From the NCBI RefSeq assembly GCF_004761875.1, contig NZ_SJEY01000006.1:1-64000 (forward strand): a DNA stretch of 64,000 nucleotides, in the 5' to 3' direction. The notes beneath the pieces are model-generated. The model worked only from the letters and a program-made list of their open reading frames with translations, made no database searches and was not told where the DNA came from. The DNA is from Roseovarius aestuariivivens (GTDB lineage: Bacteria; Pseudomonadota; Alphaproteobacteria; Rhodobacterales; Rhodobacteraceae). Below are positions 33,216-43,482 of this stretch, piece after piece. How positions within the stretch are numbered: the stretch's first letter is position 1; each line of letters begins with the position of its first letter. The position numbers and the translations under genes were made by a program.

Positions 33216-34580
33216 TCAACCCGCACCGAAAATTTCGCCCACGAAGCCTGTCAAATCGCCCATGCGGGTCAGTGTCAGGCCACCCGTCCCGCCGGGTTTG
33301 CCCCCCGTCGGAATGATTGCGGAGGAGAAACCAAGTTTTTTGGCTTCTTTCAACCTGTTTTCGGTCTGCGACACCGGCCGAAGCGCGCCGGACAGGGAAA
33401 TTTCGCCGAAAAGCACGGCCTGCGCGGGCAGGGCGGTATCCTCCCTCGCGCTCAGAAGCGCGGCGGCAACGGCGAGGTCAGCGGCCGGTTCCGAGATCTT
33501 GATGCCGCCCGCAACATTCAGGTAAACATCTAATCCTGCGAAAGGAATCCCGCATCGCGCCTCCAGCACGGCGAGGATCATCGCAAGACGCGCGCTGTCC
33601 CAGCCGACCACGGCACGGCGCGGTTGCGCATGCGGCGTGGGCGCGACAAGCGCTTGCATCTCCACCAGCACGGGCCGCGTGCCTTCGATACCGGCGAAAA
33701 CCACGGATCCCGGCGCCGGATCGCCCCGCCCGGAGAGAAAAAGCGCTGATGGATTAGGGACTTCGGCCAGTCCCCGCCCCGTCATCTCGAAAACACCGAT
33801 CTCGTCGGCGGGGCCGAAGCGGTTCTTGACCGAACGCAGAATTCGAAACTGGTGCCCGCGTTCGCCTTCGAAATAAAGCACCGTATCGACCATGTGCTCG
33901 ACCACGCGCGGCCCGGCGATCTGGCCTTCCTTGGTGACATGCCCGACCAGAATGACCGACGCCCCCTTGCGCTTGGCGAAGGTCGTCAGTTCATGCGCCG
34001 CCGCGCGCACCTGCGCGACAGACCCCGGCGCGCTGTCAACGTTGTCGGCCCACATGGTCTGGATCGAGTCGATGATCACAAGACCGGGTTTTTCCGCCTC
34101 GAGCGTCGTCAGGATGTCGCGTAGGGCGGTGGCGGTGGCCAGCTTCACCTTAGCCTCGCCCAATCCCAGCCGCTGCGCGCGCATGCGCACCTGCGCGCTC
34201 GCCTCTTCGCCCGACACGTAGATCACCGGCAATCCGGCTTGCGCAAAGCGCGCCGCGGCCTGAAGTAGAAGCGTTGATTTGCCAATGCCGGGATCGCCGC
34301 CCACCAGAGTTGCAGAGCCGGGTACAAGCCCGCCGCCCAGAACGCGGTCAAGCTCGTCCATGCCCGACCGGGTGCGCGGCGGCGGCGTCTCTTCGGTCGC
34401 GAGGTCCGAAAGCACGATGGCCTGGCCGCGCTTGGCCCCGAGGGACTTGCCTTTGGGCCCGGTCGACAGCGGCGCATCCTCTATGATCGTGTTCCACTCG
34501 CCGCACGCCTCGCACCGCCCGGACCATTTGGAATGGACGGCGCCACAGGCTGTACAAGAGAAGGATGCGGGTTTTGCCAT
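33216..34580 (-). CDS. radA: DNA repair protein RadA
   Basis: 454 aa. A C4 zinc finger (C9, C12, C23, C26: FSCTACG, GRCEACG), a RecA-like ATPase with Walker A GGDPGIGKST, the RadA signature KNRFGPADEIGVFEM and a C-terminal Lon-protease-like domain (from about 285, DVYLNVAGGIKISEPAADLA). It drives branch migration of recombination intermediates. Start at MAKPASF; six codons upstream are also open. It precedes cvpA. Confidence 0.96.
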   Translation of the reverse strand: MAKPASFSCTACGAVHSKWSGRCEACGEWNTIIEDAPLSTGPKGKSLGAKRGQAIVLSDLATEETPPPRTRSGMDELDRVLGGGLVPGSATLVGGDPGIGKSTLLLQAAARFAQAGLPVIYVSGEEASAQVRMRAQRLGLGEAKVKLATATALRDILTTLEAEKPGLVIIDSIQTMWADNVDSAPGSVAQVRAAAHELTTFAKRKGASVILVGHVTKEGQIAGPRVVEHMVDTVLYFEGERGHQFRILRSVKNRFGPADEIGVFEMTGRGLAEVPNPSALFLSGRGDPAPGSVVFAGIEGTRPVLVEMQALVAPTPHAQPRRAVVGWDSARLAMILAVLEARCGIPFAGLDVYLNVAGGIKISEPAADLAVAAALLSAREDTALPAQAVLFGEISLSGALRPVSQTENRLKEAKKLGFSSAIIPTGGKPGGTGGLTLTRMGDLTGFVGEIFGAG

Positions 34581-34646
34581 GGCCGGGTCATGCCCCAACC
34601 GTCAGGCCAGGTCAAACCCGTTCGCGCGCGCAGCGCAATGGGCGTA

Positions 34647-35423
34647 TTATTCCGCTGCTTTGGCCGGTTGCTGCAGGTTCACCACCGATGCCCCTTCGAG
34701 TGTCTCGACCTCGCGGTAGCCCAATTCGGGCAGGATATCCCTCAGATCTTCGCGCAGGCGCTGAAGCTGGCTGACGGCGACGCTTTCCTCAAGCTCCACA
34801 TCCTCGGCCCATCGCTTTAACCGCAGCGTGACGGCCTTGGCATGGTCGATCCGGCGGTTGAAAAGCTCGATCTCCTGCTGGCGCTGCTTGAGAAAGGCGC
34901 GGGCGCGGTCGACCTTGTCGTCGGAATAAATCTCGGCCAGTTCGCGGCTCAGGAAAGACATCTGCGCCGCCACTTCCATGATCTGGGGTTCGAGGCTTTC
35001 CAGATCGGGATGCTCGCGCATATAGGCGAGCCGTTCACGCACGGCGTCGAATTCCGACTGAACCTGAAACATGCCCGCGCGGTCCGCCGCATGAGCGGCG
35101 GCATAGGCGCGCGCCACATCGGCCATGCCGATGTGAAAACGCCGATGAGAGTTTTCCAGCGCCATGATCCGGGCGTTGGTCGGCAGGTAGATACACAAGA
35201 GGACCGCCAGAAGCGTGACGCAGGATTGCACCGCGAGACCCGCCTGCGGATAGACCGTGCCGCCGAAGGCCAGCGGCATCTCGAGCCATGGCCAGATACC
35301 GGCCACCGCAAGGCCAGTGGCGACGATCAGGCCAAGAGCAACAAGCAGAAAAACGAGTGTCGCAAGGCGCTGTAAGACAAATTGAACCAAAAAAATGGCG
35401 GACCGAACGGTATCGGACATCAC
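34647..35423 (-). CDS. Membrane-anchored coiled-coil protein, function unknown
   Basis: 258 aa. Two N-terminal membrane helices (ATLVFLLVALGLIVATGLAV and LAVQSCVTLLAVLLCIYL) are followed by a mostly helical cytoplasmic part with heptad character (about 90-235) rich in Arg, Glu and Leu. No enzyme motif is visible. Relatives in this bacterial family are often listed as DNA repair proteins, apparently because they sit next to radA; I see no domain that supports that. It is 66 bp ahead of radA on the same strand. Confidence 0.7.
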   Translation of the reverse strand: MMSDTVRSAIFLVQFVLQRLATLVFLLVALGLIVATGLAVAGIWPWLEMPLAFGGTVYPQAGLAVQSCVTLLAVLLCIYLPTNARIMALENSHRRFHIGMADVARAYAAAHAADRAGMFQVQSEFDAVRERLAYMREHPDLESLEPQIMEVAAQMSFLSRELAEIYSDDKVDRARAFLKQRQQEIELFNRRIDHAKAVTLRLKRWAEDVELEESVAVSQLQRLREDLRDILPELGYREVETLEGASVVNLQQPAKAAE

Positions 35424-35553
35424 TTCCCCCCAGAAAGCGTACCCCGGAAAACATCGTTAAGTGTACGCAATGCGCGGCATTTCGCCTAAAGATATTTTGA
35501 ACCTTACCGTCCTGATCCGAAGAACTTTGCCACGCGTTCCGCCATACTGTTTC

Positions 35554-36006
35554 TCAGCGGGCGACAGTCGGATCCTTTCGTCCAGATTTTTCGGTCAGCA
35601 TGCCAAGCACCAGAGAGATCAGAATACAGGCGGTGAAAAGATAGAGGCCCCATGCCGTCTCGATCCGCCCGACGCCGATTCCCTTGGCGACGGTTATGTA
35701 AAGCGCGATGAGAAAAATATCGGCCATGGCGAGCTTGCCGAGGATCTGCAGCACGGGCAGAACCTTGCGGCGGAGCAGGCCGAAGTGAATGAGCGCAAGA
35801 CCAATCGTCTTGGTGTAAGGCGCGAAAAGCGCAAAGAACGTCACGAGGAGTGCGAGAACGGCATCGCTCTCCCAAAGCCTTTGCAACCCGGTGATAACGG
35901 AGATTTCCTCCAGCCCGAAGAGCGGCAGGAGGCCCGCGCGCATCAGGGGCGCGAACCAGGCCACGGGATAAAGAACCAGAAGAGCAAGGTTGAGGTATTT
36001 GATCAT
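35554..36006 (-). CDS. Paraquat-inducible protein A (PqiA) family membrane protein
   Basis: 150 aa, half the length of E. coli PqiA, so one PqiA domain only. Four membrane helices (LNLALLVLYPVAWFAPLM, AVLALLVTFFALFAPYTKTI, MADIFLIALYITVAKG, GLYLFTACILISLVLG). PqiA works with the MCE protein PqiB in lipid movement across the envelope. GGATC precedes the ATG at 36006; an ATG nine codons upstream is open but has no better site. It is placed 3' of mlaF and mlaE, fitting a lipid-transport role. Confidence 0.8.
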   Translation of the reverse strand: MIKYLNLALLVLYPVAWFAPLMRAGLLPLFGLEEISVITGLQRLWESDAVLALLVTFFALFAPYTKTIGLALIHFGLLRRKVLPVLQILGKLAMADIFLIALYITVAKGIGVGRIETAWGLYLFTACILISLVLGMLTEKSGRKDPTVAR

Positions 36007-36089
36007 GGCGGATCCGTCGGCCGACTGATCCACAGCCTAGCCGGTTACACCGCGTTTGGCACCCGCGTATGCCGTCGCGATTATGCGGG

Positions 36090-36836
36090 TCATCGCACCG
36101 CCTCGATCGGCCCCTCCGCCGAGCCGGTCACGAACTGTTCCAGATAGGGATCGCCGGACTGATCCATGTCGGCGACCAGCCCAGTCCACTGGATCACCCC
36201 GTCATGCAGCATCGCCACGTTATCTGCGATGGCCCGCACGGAGGTCATATCATGGGTAATGGTCATGGCCGTGGCGCCCATTTCGACCACGATTTCGCGG
36301 ATGAGTTCGTTGATGACACCCGACATAATCGGATCCAGTCCCGTCGTGGGCTCATCGAAAAAGATGATTTCCGGCTCTGCGGCGATGGCGCGGGCGAGGC
36401 CCACGCGTTTCTGCATGCCGCCCGACAGTTCCGCCGGGAAAAGATCGGCCTGCTCCGGCTTCAGACCCACACGGCGCAGTTTCTCGATGGCGATCTCGCG
36501 CGCCTCGTCGCGGGGTCGCTTGAGCGAACCGCGCAGCAGGCGGAAGGCGACGTTCTGCCAGACAGGCAGCGAGTCGAAAAGAGCGCCACCCTGAAAGAGC
36601 ATGCCGAACCGCGCAAGAAACGCGTCCCGGTCTCCGGTGGTCACGTCCTGCCCATCTAGCGTGATCAGACCGCTGTCGGGCTGTATCAGACCAAGGATAC
36701 ACTTCAAGGCGACGGACTTGCCGGTGCCGGACCCGCCGATGATGACCATCGACGTGCCCGACTCGATCCTGAGATTCACGCCGCGCAGGACCCGGTTGGA
36801 TCCGAACGCTTTATGCACATCGCGCAGTTCGATCAT
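36090..36836 (-). CDS. mlaF: ABC transporter ATP-binding protein, Mla type
   Basis: 248 aa. Walker A GGSGTGKS, signature LSGGMQKRVGLARA and Walker B IIFFDEPTTGLDP are intact. Closest in character to MlaF/Ttg2A, the ATPase of the retrograde phospholipid transporter that keeps outer-membrane asymmetry. Its ATG overlaps the mlaE stop by 4 bp. MlaD (the MCE ring) is not in the window, so the full transporter must use a partner encoded elsewhere. Confidence 0.9.
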   Translation of the reverse strand: MIELRDVHKAFGSNRVLRGVNLRIESGTSMVIIGGSGTGKSVALKCILGLIQPDSGLITLDGQDVTTGDRDAFLARFGMLFQGGALFDSLPVWQNVAFRLLRGSLKRPRDEAREIAIEKLRRVGLKPEQADLFPAELSGGMQKRVGLARAIAAEPEIIFFDEPTTGLDPIMSGVINELIREIVVEMGATAMTITHDMTSVRAIADNVAMLHDGVIQWTGLVADMDQSGDPYLEQFVTGSAEGPIEAVR

Positions 36837-37618
36837 ACCGAGAAGAACACCCCCGTGAGCACGAAATTCGCCGCGAGAATGAGGATCGCCGCGGCCTGTA
36901 CCGAGCCTTTCGTCGCACGCCCGACCCCCATGGCGCCGCGTCCGGAATGCATCCCGAAATAGCAGCCCATGACAGCGGCGATCACGCCGAAGGCCGCGCC
37001 CTTGACCAGGCTCGAGGCGATATCGCGCATCTCCAGGAAATCGACGGTGTTCTGAAGATAGGTCGCGGCGTTGAAGTCGAGCTTTTGAACCGCCACGGTA
37101 TACCCGCCCAGAATGCCGATGATGTCGCCCACGCCCACCAGCAGCGGCACGGTCAGAAGCGCGGACAGCACACGCGGCGCAACGAGGTACTTCATCGGAT
37201 GAGTCGAGAGCGTCACGAGTGCATCGATCTGCTCTGTTACTTTCATGGTCGCGATTTCGGCGGCGATGGACGAGGTCACACGCGCCGCAATCATCAGGCC
37301 GACGAGGACCGGGCCAAGTTCGCGCACCATGCCAATGGCCACGATCTGCGGCACGACCGCCTCAGCGTTGAAGCGCGCCCCGCCGGCATAGATCTGTAGG
37401 GCCAGGGCGCCGCCCGTGAAGATCGCCGTCAGGCCCACAACCGGAAGTGAAAGCCAGCCGATCTGTAGCAGCGCGTGCATCACCTCGCGCGGGTAATAGG
37501 GCGGGCGCAGAATATGGCTGAAGGCCGTCACCGCGAAGCTGCAGATGCGCCCGAGAACCGCGAGACCTGCCAAGGTGTTGCGTCCGAGCGCGGCGAGAGG
37601 CGACAAAACCACGCTCAT
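36833..37618 (-). CDS. mlaE: MlaE-family ABC permease
   Basis: 261 aa. The family blocks [47 protein letters not shown] (split here across the coupling helix) and [16 protein letters not shown] are clear, with five to six membrane helices. It is the permease partner of MlaF. The ATG at 37618 overlaps the alr stop (ATGA), so alr, mlaE and mlaF form a coupled run. Confidence 0.92.
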   Translation of the reverse strand: MSVVLSPLAALGRNTLAGLAVLGRICSFAVTAFSHILRPPYYPREVMHALLQIGWLSLPVVGLTAIFTGGALALQIYAGGARFNAEAVVPQIVAIGMVRELGPVLVGLMIAARVTSSIAAEIATMKVTEQIDALVTLSTHPMKYLVAPRVLSALLTVPLLVGVGDIIGILGGYTVAVQKLDFNAATYLQNTVDFLEMRDIASSLVKGAAFGVIAAVMGCYFGMHSGRGAMGVGRATKGSVQAAAILILAANFVLTGVFFSV

Positions 37619-38652
37619 CCGCCGATATACCGGCGATCGTAACGTGGGCCGAGGGCAGTTAGAATTTCGTAACCGATAGTGCCAGCGTTGCACGCCAGAT
37701 CATCGACACCCTGCTCGGCCCCCAGCAGGCGCAGGCTCTTGGGTTCGAACCCAAGCTCGGTGACATCCACGCCGATCAGGTCCATCGAGATGCGTCCCGC
37801 GACGGGGCAGGGCGTGTTTTCGGCATAGAGTACCGTTTTAGGCCCCATGATGCGGTGGATTCCGTCGCCATATCCCGCCGAAACCGTGGCGATCCGCGTT
37901 TCCCGTTTGGCGGTGAAGGTATTGCCGTAGCCGACCGTTTCGCCGGGTTCCAGCAGGCGCGTCTGGATCACGGGGATGTCGAGCGTGACGACCGGCTGCG
38001 CATCTTTGAAGGGCAGGCCGCCGTAAAGCCCGATGCCGGGCCGCGTGAGGTCGAAATGATACTCCTCGCCCAGAAGGATACCCCCGGTGGCGGACAGCGA
38101 CAGCGGCACACCGGTCTCGACGGTCATTTCGCGAAAGGCCGCCAGTTGCGCGGCGTTCATCGGATGATCGGGTGTGTCGGCACAGGCCAGATGGCTCATG
38201 ATCAGCGCCGGCGACTGGCCAAGCGCCACCTCGCGCACTGCGGCCCATTCCGCCGGCTCCATCCCGAGACGGTTCATGCCGCTATCGAGCTGAATGCCGA
38301 ATCCGTGGCCGGGCAGGGCCTCGACATGTCGAATGAGCTGATCGAGAGAATTGATCATTGGGATAAGACCCAGATCGCCGATCATGTCCGCGTCGCCCGC
38401 CATGTGACCGGAAAAGACGTGGATTGCAGGCCCTGGTCCGAGCGCGTCGCGCAGGGCCGCGCCCTCTTCTGCGACGGCGACGAAAAATTGCCGCGCTCCG
38501 GCCTTGGCCAGCGCACGCGCCATACGAGCCATGCCAAGCCCGTAGCCGTCCGCCTTGACCACGGCGGCCGTTTCGCACGATGTGCGCGCATCAAGTGCGC
38601 GCCAGTTGGCCACGAGGGCATCGAGGTCGATGGTAAGTTTGCCGGTGCTCAT
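37615..38652 (-). CDS. alr: Alanine racemase
   Basis: 345 aa from the ATG at 38652. It makes D-alanine for peptidoglycan. The PLP lysine is in [12 protein letters not shown] (about residue 30), the second catalytic Tyr is in [10 protein letters not shown], and [12 protein letters not shown] is the family C-terminal block. A TTG at 38688 would add 12 residues and is less likely. The gene is 3' of dnaB by about 157 bp and coupled to mlaE. dnaB-alr adjacency is common in bacteria. Confidence 0.95.
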   Translation of the reverse strand: MSTGKLTIDLDALVANWRALDARTSCETAAVVKADGYGLGMARMARALAKAGARQFFVAVAEEGAALRDALGPGPAIHVFSGHMAGDADMIGDLGLIPMINSLDQLIRHVEALPGHGFGIQLDSGMNRLGMEPAEWAAVREVALGQSPALIMSHLACADTPDHPMNAAQLAAFREMTVETGVPLSLSATGGILLGEEYHFDLTRPGIGLYGGLPFKDAQPVVTLDIPVIQTRLLEPGETVGYGNTFTAKRETRIATVSAGYGDGIHRIMGPKTVLYAENTPCPVAGRISMDLIGVDVTELGFEPKSLRLLGAEQGVDDLACNAGTIGYEILTALGPRYDRRYIGG

Positions 38653-38809
38653 GGGGTGGGGTTTTGACAGGAAGTCTTGAACGGTCAAGCGAAAACCGGC
38701 TGCAGGCGGCGTCTAAACTCACAGAGCGAAAAAGTGACCTGTGACGACCCCGCTTTGGGTTCTGAAGAACCGGTAAAATGCAGGCGCGCTGCTTCAGAGC
38801 GGATCGAGC

Positions 38810-40285
38810 TCAGAACTCCTGATCGCCCTGCTGCCAAGGTTTCACAAGATTACCGAACCGGGTGAAGCGGCCCTCGAAGCTCAGCTCGACGGTGCCGATG
38901 GGACCGTGACGCTGCTTGCCGATGATGACTTCGGCCTTGCCATGCAGCTTTTCCATCCGGGCCTGCCATTCGGCCATTTTGTCCAGCTGGTCGTCGCCCG
39001 GCTTTTCCCGCTCGGCATAGTACTCCTCGCGGAAGACGAACATCACCACGTCGGCGTCCTGTTCGATCGAGCCGGATTCGCGCAGGTCCGACAGTTGCGG
39101 GCGCTTGTCCTCGCGGCTTTCCACCTGTCGCGAGAGCTGCGACAGGGCGATCACGGGGATATCGAGCTCTTTGGCGATAGCCTTGAGGCCCTGAGTGATT
39201 TCGGACACCTCGTTTACCCGGCTATCTTTGGCCGAGGCAGGGCGGACCAGTTGCAGATAGTCCACGATGAGCACGTCGAGACCGTGCGTCCGCTTCAGCC
39301 GCCGTGCGCGTGCGGCCAGCTGGCTGATTGGGAGGGCAGGCGTGTCGTCGATGTAAAGCGGGCAGGATTCGAGTGTCTTGGCAGCCTCGACGAAGCGCCG
39401 GAATTCGCCCTCTGTCATGTCGCCCCGGCGGATTTGTTCGGACGGCACCTCGGACGCTTCCGAAAGGACCCGCGCGGCGAGCTGTTCGGCGCTCATTTCC
39501 AGGCTGTAGAAACCCACGACCCCACCTTCGATCGCGCCCTCGTTGCCGTCGGGGCGCTGCCCGCGCTTGTAGGCCTTGGCGATGTTGAAGGCGATGTTGG
39601 TTGCAAGTGACGTCTTGCCCATCGACGGGCGCCCGGCGAGGATCAGCAGGTCGGATTTGTGCAATCCGCCCAGTTTCTTGTCCATATCGATCAGGCCGGT
39701 CGAAACGCCGGCCAGCCCGCCATCGCGCTGATAAGCCGCGTTCGCGACGTTAACTGCGTCTGTTACTGCCTTGAGAAAGCTTTGAAATCCTGACTCCGAC
39801 TGCCCTTGCTCACTCAGCTTGTAGAGCTTTTGCTCGGCCATGACGATCTGATCGCGCGGCTCTGAATCGACATCGGCGCGGGTGGCGTGATCGGCGATTT
39901 CGTGGCCCAGCCCGATTAGTTCGCGCCGGATCGCCATGTCGTAGATCATCTGAGCGTAATCGCGGGCTGCGAAAGCGGAGATCGCGGCGCCTGCCAGCTT
40001 AGCAAGATAGGCGGGGCCGCCCAGTTCTTTCAGGCCCTCGTCATCTTCGAGAAAGGTTTTGATCGTCACGGGAGAGGCCAGATTTCCCTTGGCGATGCGC
40101 GCCGCAGCGACTTCGTAGATGCGTTCGTGCACGGGATCGTAAAAATGATGCGGCTGGATGATGCTCGCAACGCGGTCATAGACATCGTTGTTGGTCAGGA
40201 TCGCGCCCAGAAGCTGCTGCTCAGCCTCGATCGAATGCGGCATTGCATCCGTGCCTGTGGCGTTGAAGCTCGTGACCTCGTTCAT
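38810..40285 (-). CDS. dnaB: Replicative DNA helicase DnaB
   Basis: 491 aa. The N-terminal helical domain (PHSIEAEQQLLGAIL) and RecA-like helicase domain with Walker A AGRPSMGKTS, Walker B VLIVDYLQL and the later QLSRQVESREDKRPQLSDLRESG motifs are all present. It is the hexameric helicase at the replication fork. No intein. GGGGGAT lies ahead of the ATG. Two DnaA-box-like words lie 73-92 bp upstream. Confidence 0.97.
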   Translation of the reverse strand: MNEVTSFNATGTDAMPHSIEAEQQLLGAILTNNDVYDRVASIIQPHHFYDPVHERIYEVAAARIAKGNLASPVTIKTFLEDDEGLKELGGPAYLAKLAGAAISAFAARDYAQMIYDMAIRRELIGLGHEIADHATRADVDSEPRDQIVMAEQKLYKLSEQGQSESGFQSFLKAVTDAVNVANAAYQRDGGLAGVSTGLIDMDKKLGGLHKSDLLILAGRPSMGKTSLATNIAFNIAKAYKRGQRPDGNEGAIEGGVVGFYSLEMSAEQLAARVLSEASEVPSEQIRRGDMTEGEFRRFVEAAKTLESCPLYIDDTPALPISQLAARARRLKRTHGLDVLIVDYLQLVRPASAKDSRVNEVSEITQGLKAIAKELDIPVIALSQLSRQVESREDKRPQLSDLRESGSIEQDADVVMFVFREEYYAEREKPGDDQLDKMAEWQARMEKLHGKAEVIIGKQRHGPIGTVELSFEGRFTRFGNLVKPWQQGDQEF

Positions 40286-40357
40286 CGCTCATCCCCCATG
40301 TGCCTGTGGGTGCCGTCTTTACAAAAGCGCGCGCCGACCGGGCAAATGGTATGTTTG

Positions 40358-40377
40358 TGTGGATTGCCTGTGGATAT
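40358..40377 (-). promoter_or_regulatory. Two DnaA-box-like words ahead of dnaB
   Basis: On the minus strand the words ATATCCACA and CAATCCACA match TTATCCACA at 8 and 7 of 9 bases. They are in the same direction and 11 bp apart, one helix turn. Position just upstream of dnaB suggests DnaA-responsive control, but such short words also occur by chance. Confidence 0.35.
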
Positions 40378-40512
40378 CTCCCATCGTCCACATCTTGGAT
40401 TACAAAGCAGCAAAGCGTCAAGATTTTGTGGCCGGTGTCGATCATAGGAATGCAAGCGTGGCCGCAATGACGCAAGGTTATTTTTTTGCTACGGCAGACG
40501 AGGTGGATCGGA

Positions 40513-41187
40513 TCAGCCGCGCGCGGCCTGCCAAGCGCGTGGATCACGCATGAACGATTCTACCCCGTCCAACGTGGCCGCCGAGAAGCTGCCCTGCGCG
40601 CGCGCCTCTTCGAGGACATCCCACCAAGTGCAAAGGTAATGCAGCTCCACCCCGTGATCACCAAGTGTTCTGAGCGTGTCGGGGAAAATTCCGTAATAGA
40701 ATATCACCGCCGTATGACTGCAGGTCGCGCCGGTTTCGCGGATCGCATCGACGAAGCTGAGCTTCGAGCCGCCATCGGTCGTGAGATCCTCGACCAGAAG
40801 GACACGCTCCTCTTCCGTCATTGCGCCTTCGATGCGGGCGTTGCGACCGTAGCCCTTGGGCTTTTTGCGAACATAGGTCATTGGCAAGGCCATGCGTTCG
40901 GCCACCAATGCGGCAAAGGGAATGCCAGCCGTTTCGCCGCCGGCGACGTTGTCGAAGGCCTCGAACCCGGCGTTGCGCATGACGGTGATGGTTAGGAAAT
41001 CCATCAGGGTGGCGCGGATGCGCGGGAAGGAGATGAGCTTGCGACAGTCGATATAGGTCGGGCTCGGCAGTCCGGAGGCGAGGATAAAAGGCTCTTCGGC
41101 ATTGAAATGCACCGCCTCGATTTCCAAAAGCATTCGCGCGGTCAGCCGGGCGATTTCTTTCTGGTCAGGGTAGGTCGCGGGGATCAT
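40513..41187 (-). CDS. pyrE: Orotate phosphoribosyltransferase
   Basis: 224 aa. Fifth step of UMP synthesis: orotate plus PRPP to OMP. The PRPP loop [14 protein letters not shown] and the [15 protein letters not shown] substrate block are visible. It follows pyrC by 50 bp on the same strand, so both pyrimidine genes are probably one transcript. Confidence 0.95.
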   Translation of the reverse strand: MIPATYPDQKEIARLTARMLLEIEAVHFNAEEPFILASGLPSPTYIDCRKLISFPRIRATLMDFLTITVMRNAGFEAFDNVAGGETAGIPFAALVAERMALPMTYVRKKPKGYGRNARIEGAMTEEERVLLVEDLTTDGGSKLSFVDAIRETGATCSHTAVIFYYGIFPDTLRTLGDHGVELHYLCTWWDVLEEARAQGSFSAATLDGVESFMRDPRAWQAARG

Positions 41188-41237
41188 GGCGGGGTCCTTC
41201 GTGGCGGAGGTCGGAATTTTGGGAAAAAGAAGATCGG

Positions 41238-42275
41238 TCAGGTCACGCGCCAGTGCAGCGGCATTTGCGGATCGAAAAGCGTGATCGGGCCGTTGCCGGT
41301 GTCGATCTTTTCCGGGTAGGTGACGGGATCGCCCTTGCTGAGCGTGATCGTGTCTTCGTTGACCGGCAGCCCGTAGAACCGTGGCCCGTGTTCCGAAACA
41401 AAACCGGCCAGACGGTCAAGCGCACCGTCTTGCTCGAACACTTCGGCGAGGATCGAAAGAGTGTTCGTCGCAGTGAAGCAGCCCGCGCATCCGCAGGCCG
41501 TTTCCTTGTTCGGGTCGGTATGCGGCGCGCTGTCGGTGCCGAGGAAGAAGCGCGGGTCGCCTGAGGTTGCCGCCTCTCTCAGCGCCAAACGGTGTTCTTC
41601 GCGCTTGGCCACAGGCAGACAGTAGTAATGCGGCCTGATCCCGCCCACCAGGATATGGTTTCTGTTGATCACGAGGTGATGCGTCGTGATTGTGGCGCCG
41701 AGGTTCTCAGCCGCGGATTTGACGTATGCAACGCCGTCGCTCGTGGTGATATGCTCCATCACCACGCGAAGTCCCGGCGTGGCGCGCCGCAGCGGATCGA
41801 GCACGCGGTCGATGAACACGGCCTCACGGTCGAAAATGTCGATCTCGGCATCGGTTACCTCGCCATGAACGCAAAGCGGCAGACCGATTTCGGCCATTTT
41901 TTCAAGCACACCGCGCACCCGGGTGAAATCCCGAACGCCGGACGCCGAGTTGGTCGTGGCGCCCGCAGGATAGAGCTTGACCGCCGTCACCAGACCCGAG
42001 GCGTGTGCCGACGTCACATCTTCCGGGTCTGAATCCTCCGTAAGGTAGAGGGTCATCAATGGGGTAAAAGCCATCTTTTCCGGCAGCGCGTCGAGGATGC
42101 GATCGCGATAGGCCGCCGCATCTGCGGCGCTCACCACCGGCGGCACAAGGTTAGGCATGATGATCGCGCGCGCGAAATGGCGGGCTGTTTCGGGCAGAAC
42201 GGCCTTCAGCACCGCGCCATCGCGCAGGTGTAGATGCCAGTCGTCGGGGCGGGGCAGGGTTAAGGTCAGGGTCAT
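41238..42275 (-). CDS. pyrC: Dihydroorotase (class II)
   Basis: 345 aa. It closes carbamoyl-aspartate to dihydroorotate. The metal ligands H14-L-H16 (DWHLHLRDG), the carbamylated lysine in [26 protein letters not shown] and LGTDSAPH are all in place. Start at [13 protein letters not shown], as usual for the E. coli-type short form; the frame is open far upstream without need. It runs into pyrE on the same strand. Confidence 0.96.
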   Translation of the reverse strand: MTLTLTLPRPDDWHLHLRDGAVLKAVLPETARHFARAIIMPNLVPPVVSAADAAAYRDRILDALPEKMAFTPLMTLYLTEDSDPEDVTSAHASGLVTAVKLYPAGATTNSASGVRDFTRVRGVLEKMAEIGLPLCVHGEVTDAEIDIFDREAVFIDRVLDPLRRATPGLRVVMEHITTSDGVAYVKSAAENLGATITTHHLVINRNHILVGGIRPHYYCLPVAKREEHRLALREAATSGDPRFFLGTDSAPHTDPNKETACGCAGCFTATNTLSILAEVFEQDGALDRLAGFVSEHGPRFYGLPVNEDTITLSKGDPVTYPEKIDTGNGPITLFDPQMPLHWRVT

Positions 42276-42321
42276 GTTCCAGCGCTTTACACCAGCGCCG
42301 CGGTCTGATCCAGACGCGGTG

Positions 42322-43287
42322 TTAGTCGGCTTCGCGTGGGGGCATCTCGATACCCAATTCCTCGGCGCGCTCGTAGGCAGCACGAAGGCTGCGGCGGAAC
42401 CGCGGCCCCGGGGTGGTGCGCAGGACATGTTGCGTCAGACGCGCGACGAGCCGCAGTCGCCCGTCATCTTCCAGCCGGTTGAGGACGGCCTTGAGATAGG
42501 GCACATCCCGGCGGCGAGCCCGGAAAAGCTGAGCAAGGCTGAACGCCGACAGCTTGCCGGCGCTCAATTGCGCCAGCATCCGCAACAGCAGGTTCATCCG
42601 GAGCAGGCCGCGATCCAGGCGCGCGCCCATGAACCGCATGCGGACCCGTGTGACGTTCGAACGCGCGAAGAGGGCCGCGTGCATTGCGTCGAACTCGATT
42701 TCCGGATCGTAAAGAACAAAAGCTTCGTCGGCTGCATCGAGCATATCCGGTGCATATCCATAACGAGTCGAGAAATCCGTCCGACGCATGGCGCGAAAAC
42801 GATCATCCCACTCGGTCATGCGCGGATCGAGTGTGGCCTGCGGCTGGATCGCGAGTACTTTTGCACCCGGCGCGGCCACCGAAAACGCGGCCGCGGCATA
42901 GCCGCAGGAACCCGCGCCGTAAAAGATGACCTGGTCGAATTCCTCGAAAAAACCGTCATCGACGAGACGGTCGAAATAGCCGAAGACACGCGGGTCTCGG
43001 AACCAGGTTTCGCCGTGACAGGCCAGGCAAAGATGCGACCAGCCAAGCGCGCGGGCCAGTTGCCAACCCATCGGCTGCGACTCCGGCGTCAGAACACGCA
43101 GCGACTCAAATGGTTCGAAACTGACCAGCAGAGTGGCGTTCTGTTCCACGAAGATCGCGCCATGCGATGCGCCCAGCCGTTCGACATATCCGTCGGCATC
43201 CGTGGCTTCGTCTAGTCGATCAAGCCAATCGGCCCAATCCAGGCCATTCAAAGCCGTGTCCAGCGCTTTGGAATACTCGGCGGTCAT
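42322..43287 (-). CDS. Unrecognised protein with nucleotide/hydrolase-like glycine loop
   Basis: 321 aa. The central [31 protein letters not shown] part reads as a beta-strand, glycine turn and helix, like a Rossmann or alpha/beta-hydrolase nucleophile elbow with Ser. A C-terminal basic helical region (about 230-310) follows. I have seen relatives in this bacterial group labelled phosphoadenosine phosphosulfate reductase, but the reductase Cys and PAPS loops are absent, so I do not accept that. It lies 46 bp ahead of pyrC on the same strand; no link to pyrimidine synthesis is evident. Confidence 0.6.
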   Translation of the reverse strand: MTAEYSKALDTALNGLDWADWLDRLDEATDADGYVERLGASHGAIFVEQNATLLVSFEPFESLRVLTPESQPMGWQLARALGWSHLCLACHGETWFRDPRVFGYFDRLVDDGFFEEFDQVIFYGAGSCGYAAAAFSVAAPGAKVLAIQPQATLDPRMTEWDDRFRAMRRTDFSTRYGYAPDMLDAADEAFVLYDPEIEFDAMHAALFARSNVTRVRMRFMGARLDRGLLRMNLLLRMLAQLSAGKLSAFSLAQLFRARRRDVPYLKAVLNRLEDDGRLRLVARLTQHVLRTTPGPRFRRSLRAAYERAEELGIEMPPREAD

Positions 43288-43482
43288 CGCTCGGTCCTCA
43301 AGATATCGCGCCGCTTGACCACGGCTTCTTTCGTGTTCGACGCTATGCGGAAATCTGGGCGAAATTTTGGTAAATTAAAGAGGTTTTGGCGCGACCGCCG
43401 AAAGACAGCGAAAGCCGGCGCAACCACCACGGGCCTTGACGCCGGGCCGGACGCATGCAGTTCTGATCCGTGAGGAGGCCTG

